Below, in pieces: positions 26,452 to 37,731 of a DNA stretch of 64,000 nucleotides. The position numbers and the translations under genes are program-made. The DNA is from Variovorax paradoxus (GTDB lineage: Bacteria; Pseudomonadota; Gammaproteobacteria; Burkholderiales; Burkholderiaceae_C): NCBI RefSeq assembly GCF_018614915.1, contig NZ_JAGGNU010000043.1, forward strand, positions 1 through 64,000, written 5' to 3'. Below the pieces are notes generated by a model. It saw only the letters and a list, made by a program, of their open reading frames with translations. It was not told where the DNA came from and made no database searches. The first letter of the stretch is position 1; each line of letters begins with the position of its first letter.

Positions 26452-27396
26452 TCAGACGCCGGCGGCATGCGCCTGCCGGTCGGCGTGGTAGCTCGACCGC
26501 ACGAGCGGTCCGCAGGCGGCATGGGCGAAGCCCATGGCGTGCGCCTGCTGCGCAAGGCTTTCGAATTGCGCCGGGGCAACGTAGCGTTCCACCGGCAGGT
26601 TGCCGGGGCGCGGCTGCAGGTACTGGCCGACGGTGAGCATGTCGACGCCGTGGCGGCGCAGGTCGCGCATCACTTCGATCACTTCGTCGTCGGTCTCGCC
26701 CAGGCCCAGCATCAGGCCCGACTTGGTGGGCACGCCCGGGCAGCGCGCGCGGAACGACTGCAGCAGCAGAAGCGAGTGCATGTAGTCGGCGCCGGGGCGC
26801 GCCTGGCGGTAGAGGCGAGGCACGGTCTCGAGGTTGTGGTTCATCACGTCCGGCGGGTCGGCGGCGAGGATGTCGAGCGCGAGCTCGGCGCGGCCGCGGA
26901 AGTCGGGCGTGAGCACCTCGATCTGCGTTGCGGGCGACTGCCTGCGCACCGCGCGGATGCAGGCGGCGAAATGCGCCGCGCCGCCGTCGCGCAAGTCGTC
27001 GCGGTCGACACTGGTGATCACCACGTACTTCAGCCGCAGCCTGGCCACGGTGTCGGCCAGGTGCTGCGCCTCCAGCGGATCGGGCGGTTGCGGGCGGCCA
27101 TGCGCCACGTCGCAGAACGGGCAGCGGCGCGTGCAGAGGTCTCCCAGCACCATGAAGGTGGCCGTGCCCTTGCCGAAGCACTCGCCGATGTTCGGGCACG
27201 AGGCCTCTTCGCACACGGTGTGCAGGCTGGCCTCGCGCAGCGTGCGCTTCAGCTCGCGGAAGCTGTCGCTTTGCGAGACGCGCACGCGGATCCACTCGGG
27301 CTTGGGCAGCACCGGGCCCGCCTCGACGACGCGGATCGGAATCCGGCGCGTCTTGTCGGCGCCGCGCTGCGGGCCGTGGAGCACGGTGTCGTTCAT
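26452..27396 (-). CDS. lipA: lipoyl synthase
   Basis: A 314-residue radical-SAM enzyme inserting two sulfurs into octanoyl groups to make lipoate. The auxiliary-cluster cysteines are in [12 protein letters not shown], the radical-SAM cluster in CTRRCPFC, and the C-terminal RSSYHAD carries the conserved serine ligand. Lipoate is the cofactor of the three lipoyl-bearing proteins encoded upstream in the same run (two lipoyl domains in E2, one in E3), so its presence here is functionally logical. I start at the ATG at 27396, 13 nt after maeB; an in-frame ATG at 27438 would overlap maeB by 29 nt and add a poorly conserved tail. lipB is not nearby. Confidence 0.93.
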   Translation of the reverse strand: MNDTVLHGPQRGADKTRRIPIRVVEAGPVLPKPEWIRVRVSQSDSFRELKRTLREASLHTVCEEASCPNIGECFGKGTATFMVLGDLCTRRCPFCDVAHGRPQPPDPLEAQHLADTVARLRLKYVVITSVDRDDLRDGGAAHFAACIRAVRRQSPATQIEVLTPDFRGRAELALDILAADPPDVMNHNLETVPRLYRQARPGADYMHSLLLLQSFRARCPGVPTKSGLMLGLGETDDEVIEVMRDLRRHGVDMLTVGQYLQPRPGNLPVERYVAPAQFESLAQQAHAMGFAHAACGPLVRSSYHADRQAHAAGV

Positions 27397-27409
27397 GGCC
27401 GTGCCGTCG

Positions 27410-29692
<2,283 letters not shown>

Positions 29693-29712
29693 GGTGTCTC
29701 CGTGAGGGGATG

Positions 29713-30507
29713 TCAATAAGGGATGGCCGCGCAGGCGTCGGCCAGCCAGTCGCGCAGTCCGCACAAGAGCGCCGCCGGCTGGTCGGCATGCACCCAGTGG
29801 CCGGCGTCGGCGATGCGCTCGGTCTCTGCACGCGGGAACAGCGCACGGATGCCGGCGAGCGACGAAGGCGGCACGTAGTCGGACTCCGCGCCATGGACGA
29901 AGAACGCCGGGCCGTCGTAGCGCGCGTTTCGCAGCGCTTCGGGAAAGCCGCAGAGCTCGGGCATGCACAGGCCGGTGGCGAGCAGGTTGAGCCGCCAGTC
30001 GAAGCGGTCGTTCTGCCGGCGAAGGTTCTGCATCACCAAGTCGACCGGGGCCGCGGCACCGAGGCCGTCGGCCAGCGCCTGGCGGATCTCGCGGCGGCTG
30101 GCCGCGCCGGCCACGTCGAGGCTGCGCATGGCCGACACGTACGACGAGAACTGGCCGGCGTAGCTCTCGGGAGCGATGTCGATCACGGCGATGCCGCCGA
30201 TTGCGTGCGGATGCGCCAGCGCCAGCGCCATTGCGGTCTTCCCGCCCATGCTGTGGCCGATCACGCAGGGCCGGTGCAGCTGCTCGCGCTCGATCAGCGC
30301 CAGCACGTCGAGCGCCATCTCGGCGTACGACATGGACTCGGCCCACGGCGAGGCGCCGTGGTTGCGGGCGTCGGGCAGGTAGACGCGGTAGTCGGCGGTC
30401 AGCGACTTGGCGACTTCCGTCCAGTTGCGTCCCGCGCCGAACAGGCCGTGCAGGATCACCACCGGAGGTCCGGCTCCCAGCGCCTCGAAAGCAAGTGCAA
30501 GCGGCAT
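29713..30507 (-). CDS. alpha/beta hydrolase, YbfF-like esterase
   Basis: A 264-residue alpha/beta hydrolase. The oxyanion segment VVILHGLFGAGRNW, the nucleophile elbow VIGHSMGGKTAM with catalytic Ser, and the late DAGHWVHADQPA with catalytic His are clear. The pattern matches YbfF-type acyl-CoA/short-ester hydrolases. Its substrate here is unknown; a thioesterase acting on acyl-CoA or hydroxyacyl-CoA would fit the surrounding genes, which is inference. It sits 10 nt after lpdA and 20 nt before maeB. Confidence 0.85.
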   Translation of the reverse strand: MPLALAFEALGAGPPVVILHGLFGAGRNWTEVAKSLTADYRVYLPDARNHGASPWAESMSYAEMALDVLALIEREQLHRPCVIGHSMGGKTAMALALAHPHAIGGIAVIDIAPESYAGQFSSYVSAMRSLDVAGAASRREIRQALADGLGAAAPVDLVMQNLRRQNDRFDWRLNLLATGLCMPELCGFPEALRNARYDGPAFFVHGAESDYVPPSSLAGIRALFPRAETERIADAGHWVHADQPAALLCGLRDWLADACAAIPY

Positions 30508-30517
30508 GGCAGGCGGC

Positions 30518-32287
30518 CTACTTCTTCTTCACCGGGGGCAGGTCGGTGCAATGCCCTTCGAAGACTTCCGCCGCCATGCCGATGGATTCACCGAGTGTCG
30601 GATGCGGGTGGATGGTCTTGCCGATGTCGCCCGGCTCGCAGCCCATCTCGATGGCCAGGCACAGCTCGCTGATCAGGTCGCCCGCATGCGTGCCGACGAT
30701 GCCGCCGCCGACGATGCGGTGCGTGGCCTCGTCGAACAGCAGCTTGGTGAAGCCCTCGTCGCGCCCGTTGGCGATGGCGCGTCCCGACGCGGCCCAGGGG
30801 AACACGGCCTTGCCGACCTTCAGGCCCTCGGCCTTGCACTGCTCCTCGGTCTTGCCGGCCCAGGCCACCTCGGGATCGGTGAAGGCCACCGAGGGAATCT
30901 GCCGCGCGTCGAAGAACGCCGCTTCGCCATGCGCCGCCTCGGCCGCCACGTGGGCCTCGTGCACGGCCTTGTGCGCGAGCATCGGCTGGCCGACGATGTC
31001 GCCGATGGCGAAGATGTGCGGCACGTTGGTGCGCATCTGCCTGTCGACGTCGATGAAGCCGCGCTCGGTGACGGCCACGCCGGCCTTGTCGGCGCCGATG
31101 TTCTTGCCGTTGGGGCTGCGGCCGACGGCCACGAGCACGAGGTCGTACACCTGGGCCCCCTTTGGCGCCTTCTCGCCTTCGAAGCTCACCTCGATGCCGG
31201 CCTTGGTGGCCTTGGCGCCGACGGTCTTCGTCTTGAGCATCACGTGGTCGAAGCGCGGCGCGTTGAACTTTTCCCACACCTTGACGAGGTCGCGGTCGGC
31301 GCCCTGCATCAGGCCGTCGAGCATTTCGACCACGTCGACGCGCGTGCCCAGCGTCGAGTACACCGTGGCCATTTCGAGGCCGATGATGCCGCCGCCGACC
31401 ACCAGCATGCGCTTGGGAATGCCCTTGAGCAGCAGCGCGCCGGTGGAGTCGACGACGCGCTCGTCCTCGGGCATGAAGGGCAGCTGCACGGCCTGCGAAC
31501 CCGCGGCGATGATGGCCTTGGCGAACTTCACCACCTTCTTCGCGCCGCCCTCGCCCACCACCTCGACATGGTGCGGATCGAGGAAGCTGCCGACGCCGGT
31601 GACGACCTCGACCTTGCGCGCCTTCGCCATGCCGGCCAGGCCGCCGGTGAGCTTCTTGACGACGCCGTCCTTGAAGTCGCGCAGCGCGTCGATGTCGACC
31701 TCGGGCGCGGTGTACTTGATGCCGTGCCTGGCCAGCAGCTTCACCTCGTCCATCACGCTGGCCGTGTGCAGCAGCGCCTTCGACGGGATGCAGCCGACAT
31801 TGAGGCACACGCCGCCGAGCGTGGCGTAGCGCTCCACCAGCACGGTCTTCATGCCGAGGTCGGCGCTGCGGAAAGCAGCCGAATAGCCACCGGGGCCGGC
31901 GCCGAGCACCAGCACCTCGCATTCGATGTCGGCCTTGCCGGCGTAACTGCCGGCCGAGGGCGCGGGCGCCGGCGCGGACGCGGGTGCGGCTGCGGCTTCG
32001 CCCCCTCTCCCGCTTGCGGGAGAGGGTTGGGGTGAGGGCGCAGCCGCCGCCGCCTCCACCATCAGGATCACCGAGCCTTCGCTGACCTTGTCGCCGAGCG
32101 CGACCTTCAGCTCCTTCACGGTGCCCGCATGGCTCGACGGAATCTCCATCGAGGCCTTGTCGGACTCCACCATGATCAGGCCGGTATCGACCGCGATGAC
32201 CTCGCCGGGCTTGACCAGCAGCTCGATGACTGCGACATCCTTGAATTCGCCGATGTCGGGGACCTTGACTTCCACCATGTGTGCCAT
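30518..32287 (-). CDS. lpdA: dihydrolipoyl dehydrogenase (E3) with N-terminal lipoyl domain
   Basis: A 589-residue E3. Residues 1-80 are a lipoyl domain with the lipoylated Lys in VESDKASMEIP. A Pro/Ala linker of about 40 residues follows, then the flavoprotein: VLGAGPGGYSAAF, the redox disulfide GGVCLNVGCIPSKALL, GGGIIGLEMATVYSTLG and the C-terminal HPHPTLGES His-Glu. It reoxidises dihydrolipoamide on E2 and makes NADH. The lipoyl-E3 fusion is typical of betaproteobacterial aceE-aceF-lpdA operons. The linker is partly encoded by a palindromic repeat (described separately), giving the peptide SPQPSPASGRGG. Confidence 0.93.
   Translation of the reverse strand: MAHMVEVKVPDIGEFKDVAVIELLVKPGEVIAVDTGLIMVESDKASMEIPSSHAGTVKELKVALGDKVSEGSVILMVEAAAAAPSPQPSPASGRGGEAAAAPASAPAPAPSAGSYAGKADIECEVLVLGAGPGGYSAAFRSADLGMKTVLVERYATLGGVCLNVGCIPSKALLHTASVMDEVKLLARHGIKYTAPEVDIDALRDFKDGVVKKLTGGLAGMAKARKVEVVTGVGSFLDPHHVEVVGEGGAKKVVKFAKAIIAAGSQAVQLPFMPEDERVVDSTGALLLKGIPKRMLVVGGGIIGLEMATVYSTLGTRVDVVEMLDGLMQGADRDLVKVWEKFNAPRFDHVMLKTKTVGAKATKAGIEVSFEGEKAPKGAQVYDLVLVAVGRSPNGKNIGADKAGVAVTERGFIDVDRQMRTNVPHIFAIGDIVGQPMLAHKAVHEAHVAAEAAHGEAAFFDARQIPSVAFTDPEVAWAGKTEEQCKAEGLKVGKAVFPWAASGRAIANGRDEGFTKLLFDEATHRIVGGGIVGTHAGDLISELCLAIEMGCEPGDIGKTIHPHPTLGESIGMAAEVFEGHCTDLPPVKKK
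32003..32026. repeat. REP-like palindrome inside the lpdA linker
   Basis: A perfect 11-bp stem (CCCTCTCCCGC / GCGGGAGAGGG) with a 2-nt loop, followed by GTTGGGGTGAGGG, matches a class of dispersed GC-rich palindromes often seen between bacterial genes. Here it lies in frame within coding sequence, in the flexible linker between the lipoyl and E3 domains, where extra Pro/Ser/Gly residues are harmless. Confidence 0.75.
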
Positions 32288-32300
32288 TGGGGAGCTTCCT

Positions 32301-33896
32301 TCAGAACAGCACGCGCCGCAGATCGGCGAGCACGTTGGCGAAATGGACGTTGAAGCGCGCGGCGGCCGCGCCGTCGATCACGCGGTGGTCCCACGACAGG
32401 GACAGCGGCAGCGTGAGGCGCGAGGCGTAGGTCTTGCCGTCGCTGGAGTGCTGCTTCCAGTAGCTCTTGCACACGCCCATGATGGCAACCTCGGGCGCGT
32501 TAATGATCGGCGTGAAGTAGATGCCGCCGATGCCGCCGAGCGAGCTGATGGTGAAGGTGCCGCCCGACATCTGGTCGGGCTTGAGCTTGCCGTCGCGCGC
32601 CAGCTTGGCGAGCTCGCCCATCTCCTTTGCGATCTCGGGCACGGTCTTCTTGTCCGCGTCGCGGATCACCGGCACCATCAGGCCATTGGGCGTGTCGGCC
32701 GCGAAGCCGATGTGCCAGTAGTTCTTGAGCACCAGCGCGTCGCCATCGAGGCTGGCGTTGAACTCCGGGAACTTCTTCAGCGCGGCGACGGCCGCTTTCA
32801 TCATGAAGGGCAGCATGCTGATCTTCACGCCCGACTTCTCCAGTTCCTTGTTCATCTGCACGCGGAACAGTTCGAGTTCGGTGATGTCGGCCTCGTCGTG
32901 CGTCGTGACATGCGGAATGACGACCCAGTTGCGGTGCAGATTGGCTGCGCTGATCTTCTTGATGCGTGACAGTTCCTTGCGCTCGGTCGGCCCGAACTTG
33001 GCGAAGTCGACCTTGGGCCAGGGCAGCAGGTCGATGCCGCCGACGCCACCGCCTGCAGGGGCCGCGACGGCCTTGCCGGCAGCCGGCGCGGCAATTGCAC
33101 CGCCACTCTTGGCAAAGGCCTCGACGTCGGCGCGCACGATGCGGCCGTGGTCGCCGCTGCCCTTGAGCTTGCCGAGGTCGACACCGAGTTCGCGTGCGAG
33201 CTTGCGCACAGCGGGGCCGGCGTAGGCGAGCGCGAAGGCCGCTTCGTCGATGGCGCCGCCGGTGGTGGCAACGGCCTGCGCCGGTGCGGGCGCGGCGGAT
33301 GCGGCCGGTGCGGCCGCCGCAGTGGTCGCAGGCGCATCGCCTGTCGCGAGCGACAGGATCACCGAGCCTTCGCTGACCTTGTCGCCGATCTTGATGCCGA
33401 TGGCCGTCACTACGCCCGAAAGCGGCGCGGGCACATCCATCGTGGCCTTGTCGGATTCGAGCGAGACCAGCGGGTCTTCGGCCTTCACCGTGTCGCCGAC
33501 CTTCACGAAGATCTCGATGACGGGCACGTCCTTGAAGTCGCCGATGTCGGGCACGCGCACTTCGGCCACCCCGGTCGGCGCGCTGGTGGCCGACGGCGCG
33601 GCGCTGACGCTGGGCTTCGCGGCTTCGGCGGGAGCGGGCGCAGCAGCAGCGCCGCCCTCGGCCTTGAACGTCATGATGACGCTGCCTTCGCCGACCTTGT
33701 CGCCCAGCTTCACGGCGATGGACTCGACCACGCCGCCGCGCGGCGCGGGCACGTCCATCGTGGCCTTGTCGGATTCGAGCGAGACCAGCGGGTCTTCGGC
33801 CTTCACCGTGTCGCCGGGCTTCACGAAGATCTCGATGACGGGCACATCGCTGAAGTCACCGATGTCGGGTACCTTGATGTCGATTGCGTTGCTCAT
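32301..33896 (-). CDS. aceF: pyruvate dehydrogenase E2, dihydrolipoyl acetyltransferase, two lipoyl domains
   Basis: A 531-residue E2. Two tandem lipoyl domains each contain the lipoyl-Lys motif SLESDKATMDVP. A Pro/Ala linker leads to a peripheral-subunit-binding domain (AGPAVRKLARELGVDLGKLKGSG, GRIVRADVEAF) and then the catalytic core with the active-site LSWDHRVIDGAAAARF. It transfers acetyl groups to CoA, producing the acetyl-CoA used for PHB. The two lipoyl-domain coding segments are very similar over several hundred bases. The start at 33896 lies 8 nt after aceE; upstream open frame is not E2-like. Confidence 0.95.
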   Translation of the reverse strand: MSNAIDIKVPDIGDFSDVPVIEIFVKPGDTVKAEDPLVSLESDKATMDVPAPRGGVVESIAVKLGDKVGEGSVIMTFKAEGGAAAAPAPAEAAKPSVSAAPSATSAPTGVAEVRVPDIGDFKDVPVIEIFVKVGDTVKAEDPLVSLESDKATMDVPAPLSGVVTAIGIKIGDKVSEGSVILSLATGDAPATTAAAAPAASAAPAPAQAVATTGGAIDEAAFALAYAGPAVRKLARELGVDLGKLKGSGDHGRIVRADVEAFAKSGGAIAAPAAGKAVAAPAGGGVGGIDLLPWPKVDFAKFGPTERKELSRIKKISAANLHRNWVVIPHVTTHDEADITELELFRVQMNKELEKSGVKISMLPFMMKAAVAALKKFPEFNASLDGDALVLKNYWHIGFAADTPNGLMVPVIRDADKKTVPEIAKEMGELAKLARDGKLKPDQMSGGTFTISSLGGIGGIYFTPIINAPEVAIMGVCKSYWKQHSSDGKTYASRLTLPLSLSWDHRVIDGAAAARFNVHFANVLADLRRVLF

Positions 33897-33904
33897 TTCG
33901 CGCC

Positions 33905-36577
33905 TCACACCGTCCAGGGGGCCGCACGCTCGGCATCGAGCCCGTATTTCTTGATCGCGTCGGCAACGACGGTGTGCTTGATCACGCCGTCGTCGGCCAG
34001 CGCCTTGAGCGCGGCCACCACCACGTGCCAGCGGTCGACCTCGAAGAAGCGGCGCAGCTTGCGGCGGTAGTCGCTGCGGCCGAAGCCGTCGGTGCCCAGC
34101 ACGGTGTAGCGCCGGCCCGCGGCCTGCACGTACTCGCGCACCTGGTCGGCGTAGTTGCGCATGTAGTCGGTGGCCGCGATGACGGGGCCGTCGTGCCCTT
34201 CTAGGCATTGCTCGACGTGGCTCTTGCGCGGAGCTTCGGTTGGATGCAGCCGGCTCCAGCGCTCGGCGGCCATGCCGTCGCGGCGCAGCTCGTTGTAGCT
34301 GGTGGCGCTCCACACGTCGGCCGCGATGCCGAAGTCGCTCTGGAGCAGCTCGGCCGCGAACATCACCTCGCGCAGGATGGTGCCGCTGCCCATGAGCTGC
34401 ACGCGGTGGCCCTTCTTGGGTGTCTTGCCGCCGTCGCTCAACTGGTAGAGGCCCTTGAGAATGCCCGCCTCGCTGCCCTCCGGCATGCCGGGGTGCGGGT
34501 AGTTCTCGTTCATGAGGGTGATGTAGTAGTACACGTCCTCCTGCTCGGCGTACATGCGGCGCATGCCGTCGCGGATGATGGCGACCACCTCGTAGGCGAA
34601 GGTCGGGTCGTACGAGATGCAGTTGGGAATGGTGCCGGCCAGGATGTGGCTATGGCCGTCCTCGTGCTGCAGGCCTTCGCCGTTGAGCGTGGTGCGCCCC
34701 GCGGTGCCGCCGAGCAGGAAGCCGCGCGCACGCATGTCGCCGGCCAGCCAGGCCAGGTCGCCCACGCGCTGCAGGCCGAACATCGAGTAGTAGATGTAGA
34801 ACGGGATCATCGGCACGTTGTTCGTGCTGTACGAGGTGGCCGCGACGATCCAGCTGGACATCGCGCCGCCCTCGTTGATGCCTTCCTGCAGCACCTGCCC
34901 GTCCTTCGACTCGCGGTAGTACATGAGCTGGTCGGCGTCCTGCGGCTTGTAGATCTGGCCGAGCGAGGACCAGATGCCGAGCTGGCGGAACATGCCTTCC
35001 ATGCCGAAGGTGCGCGACTCGTCGGGCACGATGGGCACCACGTGCTTGCCGATAGCCTTGTCGCGAACCAGCGTGCCGAGCATCTGCACGAAGGCCATGG
35101 TGGTGGAGATCTCTCGCTCACCGGTGTCCTTGAGCAGGCGCTCGAAGGTGGCCAGCGGCGGGATCTCGAGCGCGGTCGACTTGCGGCGGCGCTGCGGCAG
35201 ATAGCCGCCGAGCGCGGTGCGGCGCTCGCGCAGGTACTTCATCTCGGGGCTGTCTTCGGCGAGCCGGATGAAGGGCACGTTGGGCAGCTCCTCGTCGGAC
35301 ACCGGGATCTGGAAGCGGTCGCGGAAGCCGCGCAGCGCGTCCTGCGTCATCTTCTTGGCCTGGTGCGCGATCATCTGGCCCTCGCCCGATTCGCCCATGC
35401 CGTAGCCCTTCACCGTCTTGGGCAGGATCAGCGTGGGCTGGCCCTTGTGCTTGACGGCGGCGGCATAGGCGGCGAACACCTTCTCGGGGTCGTGGCCACC
35501 GCGGGTCAGCGCCCAGATCTGCTCGTCGCTCATGTCGGCGACCAGCGCCTTCGTCTCTTCGTACTTGCCGAAGAAATGCTCGCGCACGTAGGCGCCGCTC
35601 TTGCTCTTGAAGTCCTGGTACTCGCCGTCGACGCACTCTTCCATGCGCGCGAGCAGCTTGCCGCTCTTGTCCTTGGCGAGCAGCGCGTCCCAGCCGCTTC
35701 CCCAGAGCACCTTGATGACGTTCCAGCCGGCGCCGCGGAACACGCTCTCGAGCTCCTGGACGATCTTGCCGTTGCCGCGCACCGGTCCGTCGAGGCGCTG
35801 CAGATTGCAGTTGATGACGAACACGAGGTTGTCCAGGCTCTCGCGGCCTGCGAGCGAGATGGCGCCGAGCGATTCGGGCTCGTCCATTTCGCCGTCGCCC
35901 ATGAAGGCCCAGACCTTGCGCGGCGTGGTGTCCGCGAGGCCGCGGCCGTGCAGGTACTTCAAGAAGCGCGCCTGGTAGATCGCCATCAGCGGGCCGAGCC
36001 CCATCGAGACGGTGGGGAACTGCCAGAAGTCGGGCATGAGCCAGGGGTGCGGGTACGACGGGATGCCGTTGCCCTCGGCCTCCTGGCGGTAGTTGAGCAG
36101 TTGCTGCTCGCTCAGGCGGCCTTCGAGGAAAGCACGCGCGTAGATGCCGGGGGAGCTGTGGCCCTGGATGAAGAGCAGGTCGCCGCCGTGCGTGTCGGTG
36201 GCGGCATGCCAGAAATGACCGAAGCCGATGTCGTAGAGCGTGGCCGCCGACTGGAAGCTCGCGATGTGGCCGCCGAGTTCGGACGAGTCCTTGTTGGCGC
36301 GCAGGATGATCGCCATCGCGTTCCAGCGGATGATCGAGCGCAGGCGGTGTTCGATCTCGCGATTGCCGGCAGACTTTTCCTCCTTCTCGGGCGGGATCGT
36401 ATTCTTGTAGGCCGTGTTCAGCGAACGGGGCACGTACACGCCGTCGCGGCGGCCCTCGTCGACGAGGCGATTCAACAGAAAGTTCGTGCGCTCGCTGCCG
36501 CGGTGTTGTTGAACCGCGCCAAGCGCGTCGATCCACTCGCCAGTTTCCGTGGGGTCAAGGTCACCCATCGTGCTCAT
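33905..36577 (-). CDS. aceE: pyruvate dehydrogenase E1, homodimeric type
   Basis: An 890-residue AceE. Thiamine diphosphate/Mg binding is seen in VWAFMGDGEMDEPESLGA with a downstream NCNLQRLDGPV; HWHA-like FGHFWHAATDTHGGDLLF and GHSSPGIYARAFLEG are also characteristic, and the C-terminal half has the transketolase-like FGMEGMFRQLGIWSS. It decarboxylates pyruvate and acetylates lipoyl-E2. CAGGAG lies 9 nt before the ATG at 36577; a second ATG three codons on (MGDLDPTETG) is possible. It is the first gene of the long minus-strand run, and its upstream region has a sigma-54 promoter match and a palindrome. Confidence 0.95.
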   Translation of the reverse strand: MSTMGDLDPTETGEWIDALGAVQQHRGSERTNFLLNRLVDEGRRDGVYVPRSLNTAYKNTIPPEKEEKSAGNREIEHRLRSIIRWNAMAIILRANKDSSELGGHIASFQSAATLYDIGFGHFWHAATDTHGGDLLFIQGHSSPGIYARAFLEGRLSEQQLLNYRQEAEGNGIPSYPHPWLMPDFWQFPTVSMGLGPLMAIYQARFLKYLHGRGLADTTPRKVWAFMGDGEMDEPESLGAISLAGRESLDNLVFVINCNLQRLDGPVRGNGKIVQELESVFRGAGWNVIKVLWGSGWDALLAKDKSGKLLARMEECVDGEYQDFKSKSGAYVREHFFGKYEETKALVADMSDEQIWALTRGGHDPEKVFAAYAAAVKHKGQPTLILPKTVKGYGMGESGEGQMIAHQAKKMTQDALRGFRDRFQIPVSDEELPNVPFIRLAEDSPEMKYLRERRTALGGYLPQRRRKSTALEIPPLATFERLLKDTGEREISTTMAFVQMLGTLVRDKAIGKHVVPIVPDESRTFGMEGMFRQLGIWSSLGQIYKPQDADQLMYYRESKDGQVLQEGINEGGAMSSWIVAATSYSTNNVPMIPFYIYYSMFGLQRVGDLAWLAGDMRARGFLLGGTAGRTTLNGEGLQHEDGHSHILAGTIPNCISYDPTFAYEVVAIIRDGMRRMYAEQEDVYYYITLMNENYPHPGMPEGSEAGILKGLYQLSDGGKTPKKGHRVQLMGSGTILREVMFAAELLQSDFGIAADVWSATSYNELRRDGMAAERWSRLHPTEAPRKSHVEQCLEGHDGPVIAATDYMRNYADQVREYVQAAGRRYTVLGTDGFGRSDYRRKLRRFFEVDRWHVVVAALKALADDGVIKHTVVADAIKKYGLDAERAAPWTV

Positions 36578-36640
36578 CGGTTTGTCTCCTGTGTCATGGC
36601 CAGGACTCGCATCGGGCGACGCGGTCGGCCTTGGTACAGA

Positions 36641-36655
36641 GCAATCGATGTGCCA
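36641..36655 (-). promoter_or_regulatory. sigma-54 (-24/-12) promoter upstream of aceE
   Basis: Read on the minus strand the sequence is TGGCACATCGATTGC, that is TGGCAC, five bases, then TTGC, followed by T. This matches the sigma-54 consensus TGGCAC-N5-TTGCW at every fixed base and has exact GG-GC spacing. It would start transcription near 36629, about 50 nt before the aceE ATG. The rest of the 474-bp gap to the divergent DUF2231 gene has no open frame that looks coding. Confidence 0.75.
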
Positions 36656-36766
36656 CGCGGCGCACGGTTCGAGAAGCGCGCTAAGTTGTTGATTGCATGA
36701 GGGATCAGCTGAGAACGAGGCGAGTGCTACGCCGATGATCCGGATGCGGAGCGAAGAGGCCGTCCG

Positions 36767-36785
36767 AATCACCGGACCGGTGATT
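36767..36785. promoter_or_regulatory. perfect palindrome, candidate enhancer site for a sigma-54 activator
   Basis: AATCACCGGACCGGTGATT is an inverted repeat with 9-bp arms and a 1-nt centre, and two more pairing bases lie outside a single mismatch. It lies about 112 bp upstream of the -24 element of the aceE promoter, the distance expected for an enhancer-binding site. A shorter palindrome, ATCCGGAT, occurs at 36738-36745. The activator bound is unknown; the DctD-like regulator is the local candidate. Confidence 0.55.
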
Positions 36786-37051
36786 GGGGGCAAACCCTGA
36801 GGCCTCGCGGACGCTCAGCGATGGACAACTGAATCGAGCGTAGGCGGCCTGAGCTCGAAGCAGGACGTGCGAAGGGCAAGGTCGGCGTCAGTCGCGCGCG
36901 CCACCGCAGCCGAACGCGTGCACACTTGCCTGAGCTCCGACCCCGCGCAACAGTAAGCCGGCGACTTGCGCACGACCCGTCTCCTTCCTACGCGCTGCGC
37001 AGTTGCTTGCTTCTAACAAGGACGTGTCGCAACTACGTCAAGGTGATTCCC

Positions 37052-37507
37052 ATGCGAACTCCTGCCAACATCGCAGGCCACCCGATCCATCCAATGCTGG
37101 TCACCATCCCGATCGGCCTGTGGATTTTTTCGCTGGTGGCTGATCTTGTGGCCCTCCGGTCCGGTGCGCCTGACACCTGGACGCTCATTGCCTTGTACAC
37201 AATGGTCGGCGGCATCCTTGGAGCCCTCGCCGCCGCGGCGCCGGGCTTGGTGGACTTGTTGTCGCTCGACGACCGCGATCTCAAGAAGACCGCCTTGATC
37301 CACATGAGTCTAAATTTGACCATCGTGGCCTTGTACCTGGTCAACGCCTGGCTGCGTTGGGATGCGCCCATCAGGGGAGGCGTCCCGCTGGCGCTTTCCG
37401 TCTTGGCGATCGCGCTGCTGCTGATATCGGGATGGCTGGGCGGCAAGATGGTCTATCTGGCCGGCGTCGGCGTCAGCACGGAGCGAGGTACGCAGCGACA
37501 TGCTTGA
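37052..37507 (+). CDS. DUF2231 membrane protein
   Basis: A 151-residue integral membrane protein that begins RTPANIAGHPIHPMLVTIPIGLW, the DUF2231 signature with paired His and a first helix. Three more helices follow (WTLIALYTMVGGILGALAA, MSLNLTIVALYLVNAWL, ALSVLAIALLLISGWLGG). The family is sometimes annotated as a cytochrome-like or electron-transfer membrane protein because of its conserved His, but its role is not established. AAGGTG lies 6 nt before the ATG at 37052. It is divergent from the aceE run and appears to be a single-gene unit. Confidence 0.85.
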   Translation: MRTPANIAGHPIHPMLVTIPIGLWIFSLVADLVALRSGAPDTWTLIALYTMVGGILGALAAAAPGLVDLLSLDDRDLKKTALIHMSLNLTIVALYLVNAWLRWDAPIRGGVPLALSVLAIALLLISGWLGGKMVYLAGVGVSTERGTQRHA

Positions 37508-37660
37508 CATTGTCCAGCTGCGTGGGCAGGGGCAGTACAGGCCGGGTTTCGCTGCGAAAGTCTGAGACAGTGGTTGCCGTTCAAAGCCTCGCATGCGGAG
37601 GTGAGCAGCAATGTCTGAGACGAGCCTAGCCAAAGGGCCGCTTCAAGGGCTGAAAGCAGA

Positions 37661-37731
37661 CGTTTGACATGAGGGGCGGCCGCAAGTGGGCGAAGCCCGC
37701 TTGTGGACGTCCCTCGATGGAAGGGTTAGGC
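37661..37731 (-). mobile_element. attC-like recombination site (59-base element) of a gene cassette
   Basis: On the minus strand the site opens with GCCTAAC (consensus RYYYAAC) and continues CCTTCCATCGAGGGACG. It has an imperfect inner hairpin, ACAAGCGGGCTTCGCCCACTTGC, broken only by one G-T pair, and ends CTCATGTCAAACG, which resembles the far side of known cassette sites just before GTTRRRY. The last bases (TCTGCTT instead of TTRRRY) are degenerate, as expected where the outer partner has decayed. The TAA stop of the VOC gene lies inside GCCTAAC, typical of integron cassettes. No integrase gene is in the window. Confidence 0.6.

Noticed and set aside
36926-37051. N-terminal extension of the DUF2231 protein
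   Set aside because: The added 42 residues are basic and non-conserved in character; the domain begins at the ATG at 37052 with a ribosome site.
37640-37665. GCCGCTTCAAGGGCTGAAAGCAGAC as a separate hairpin repeat
   Set aside because: Similar relic sequences occur near 5200 and 45990 but too diverged to define a repeat family from this window alone.
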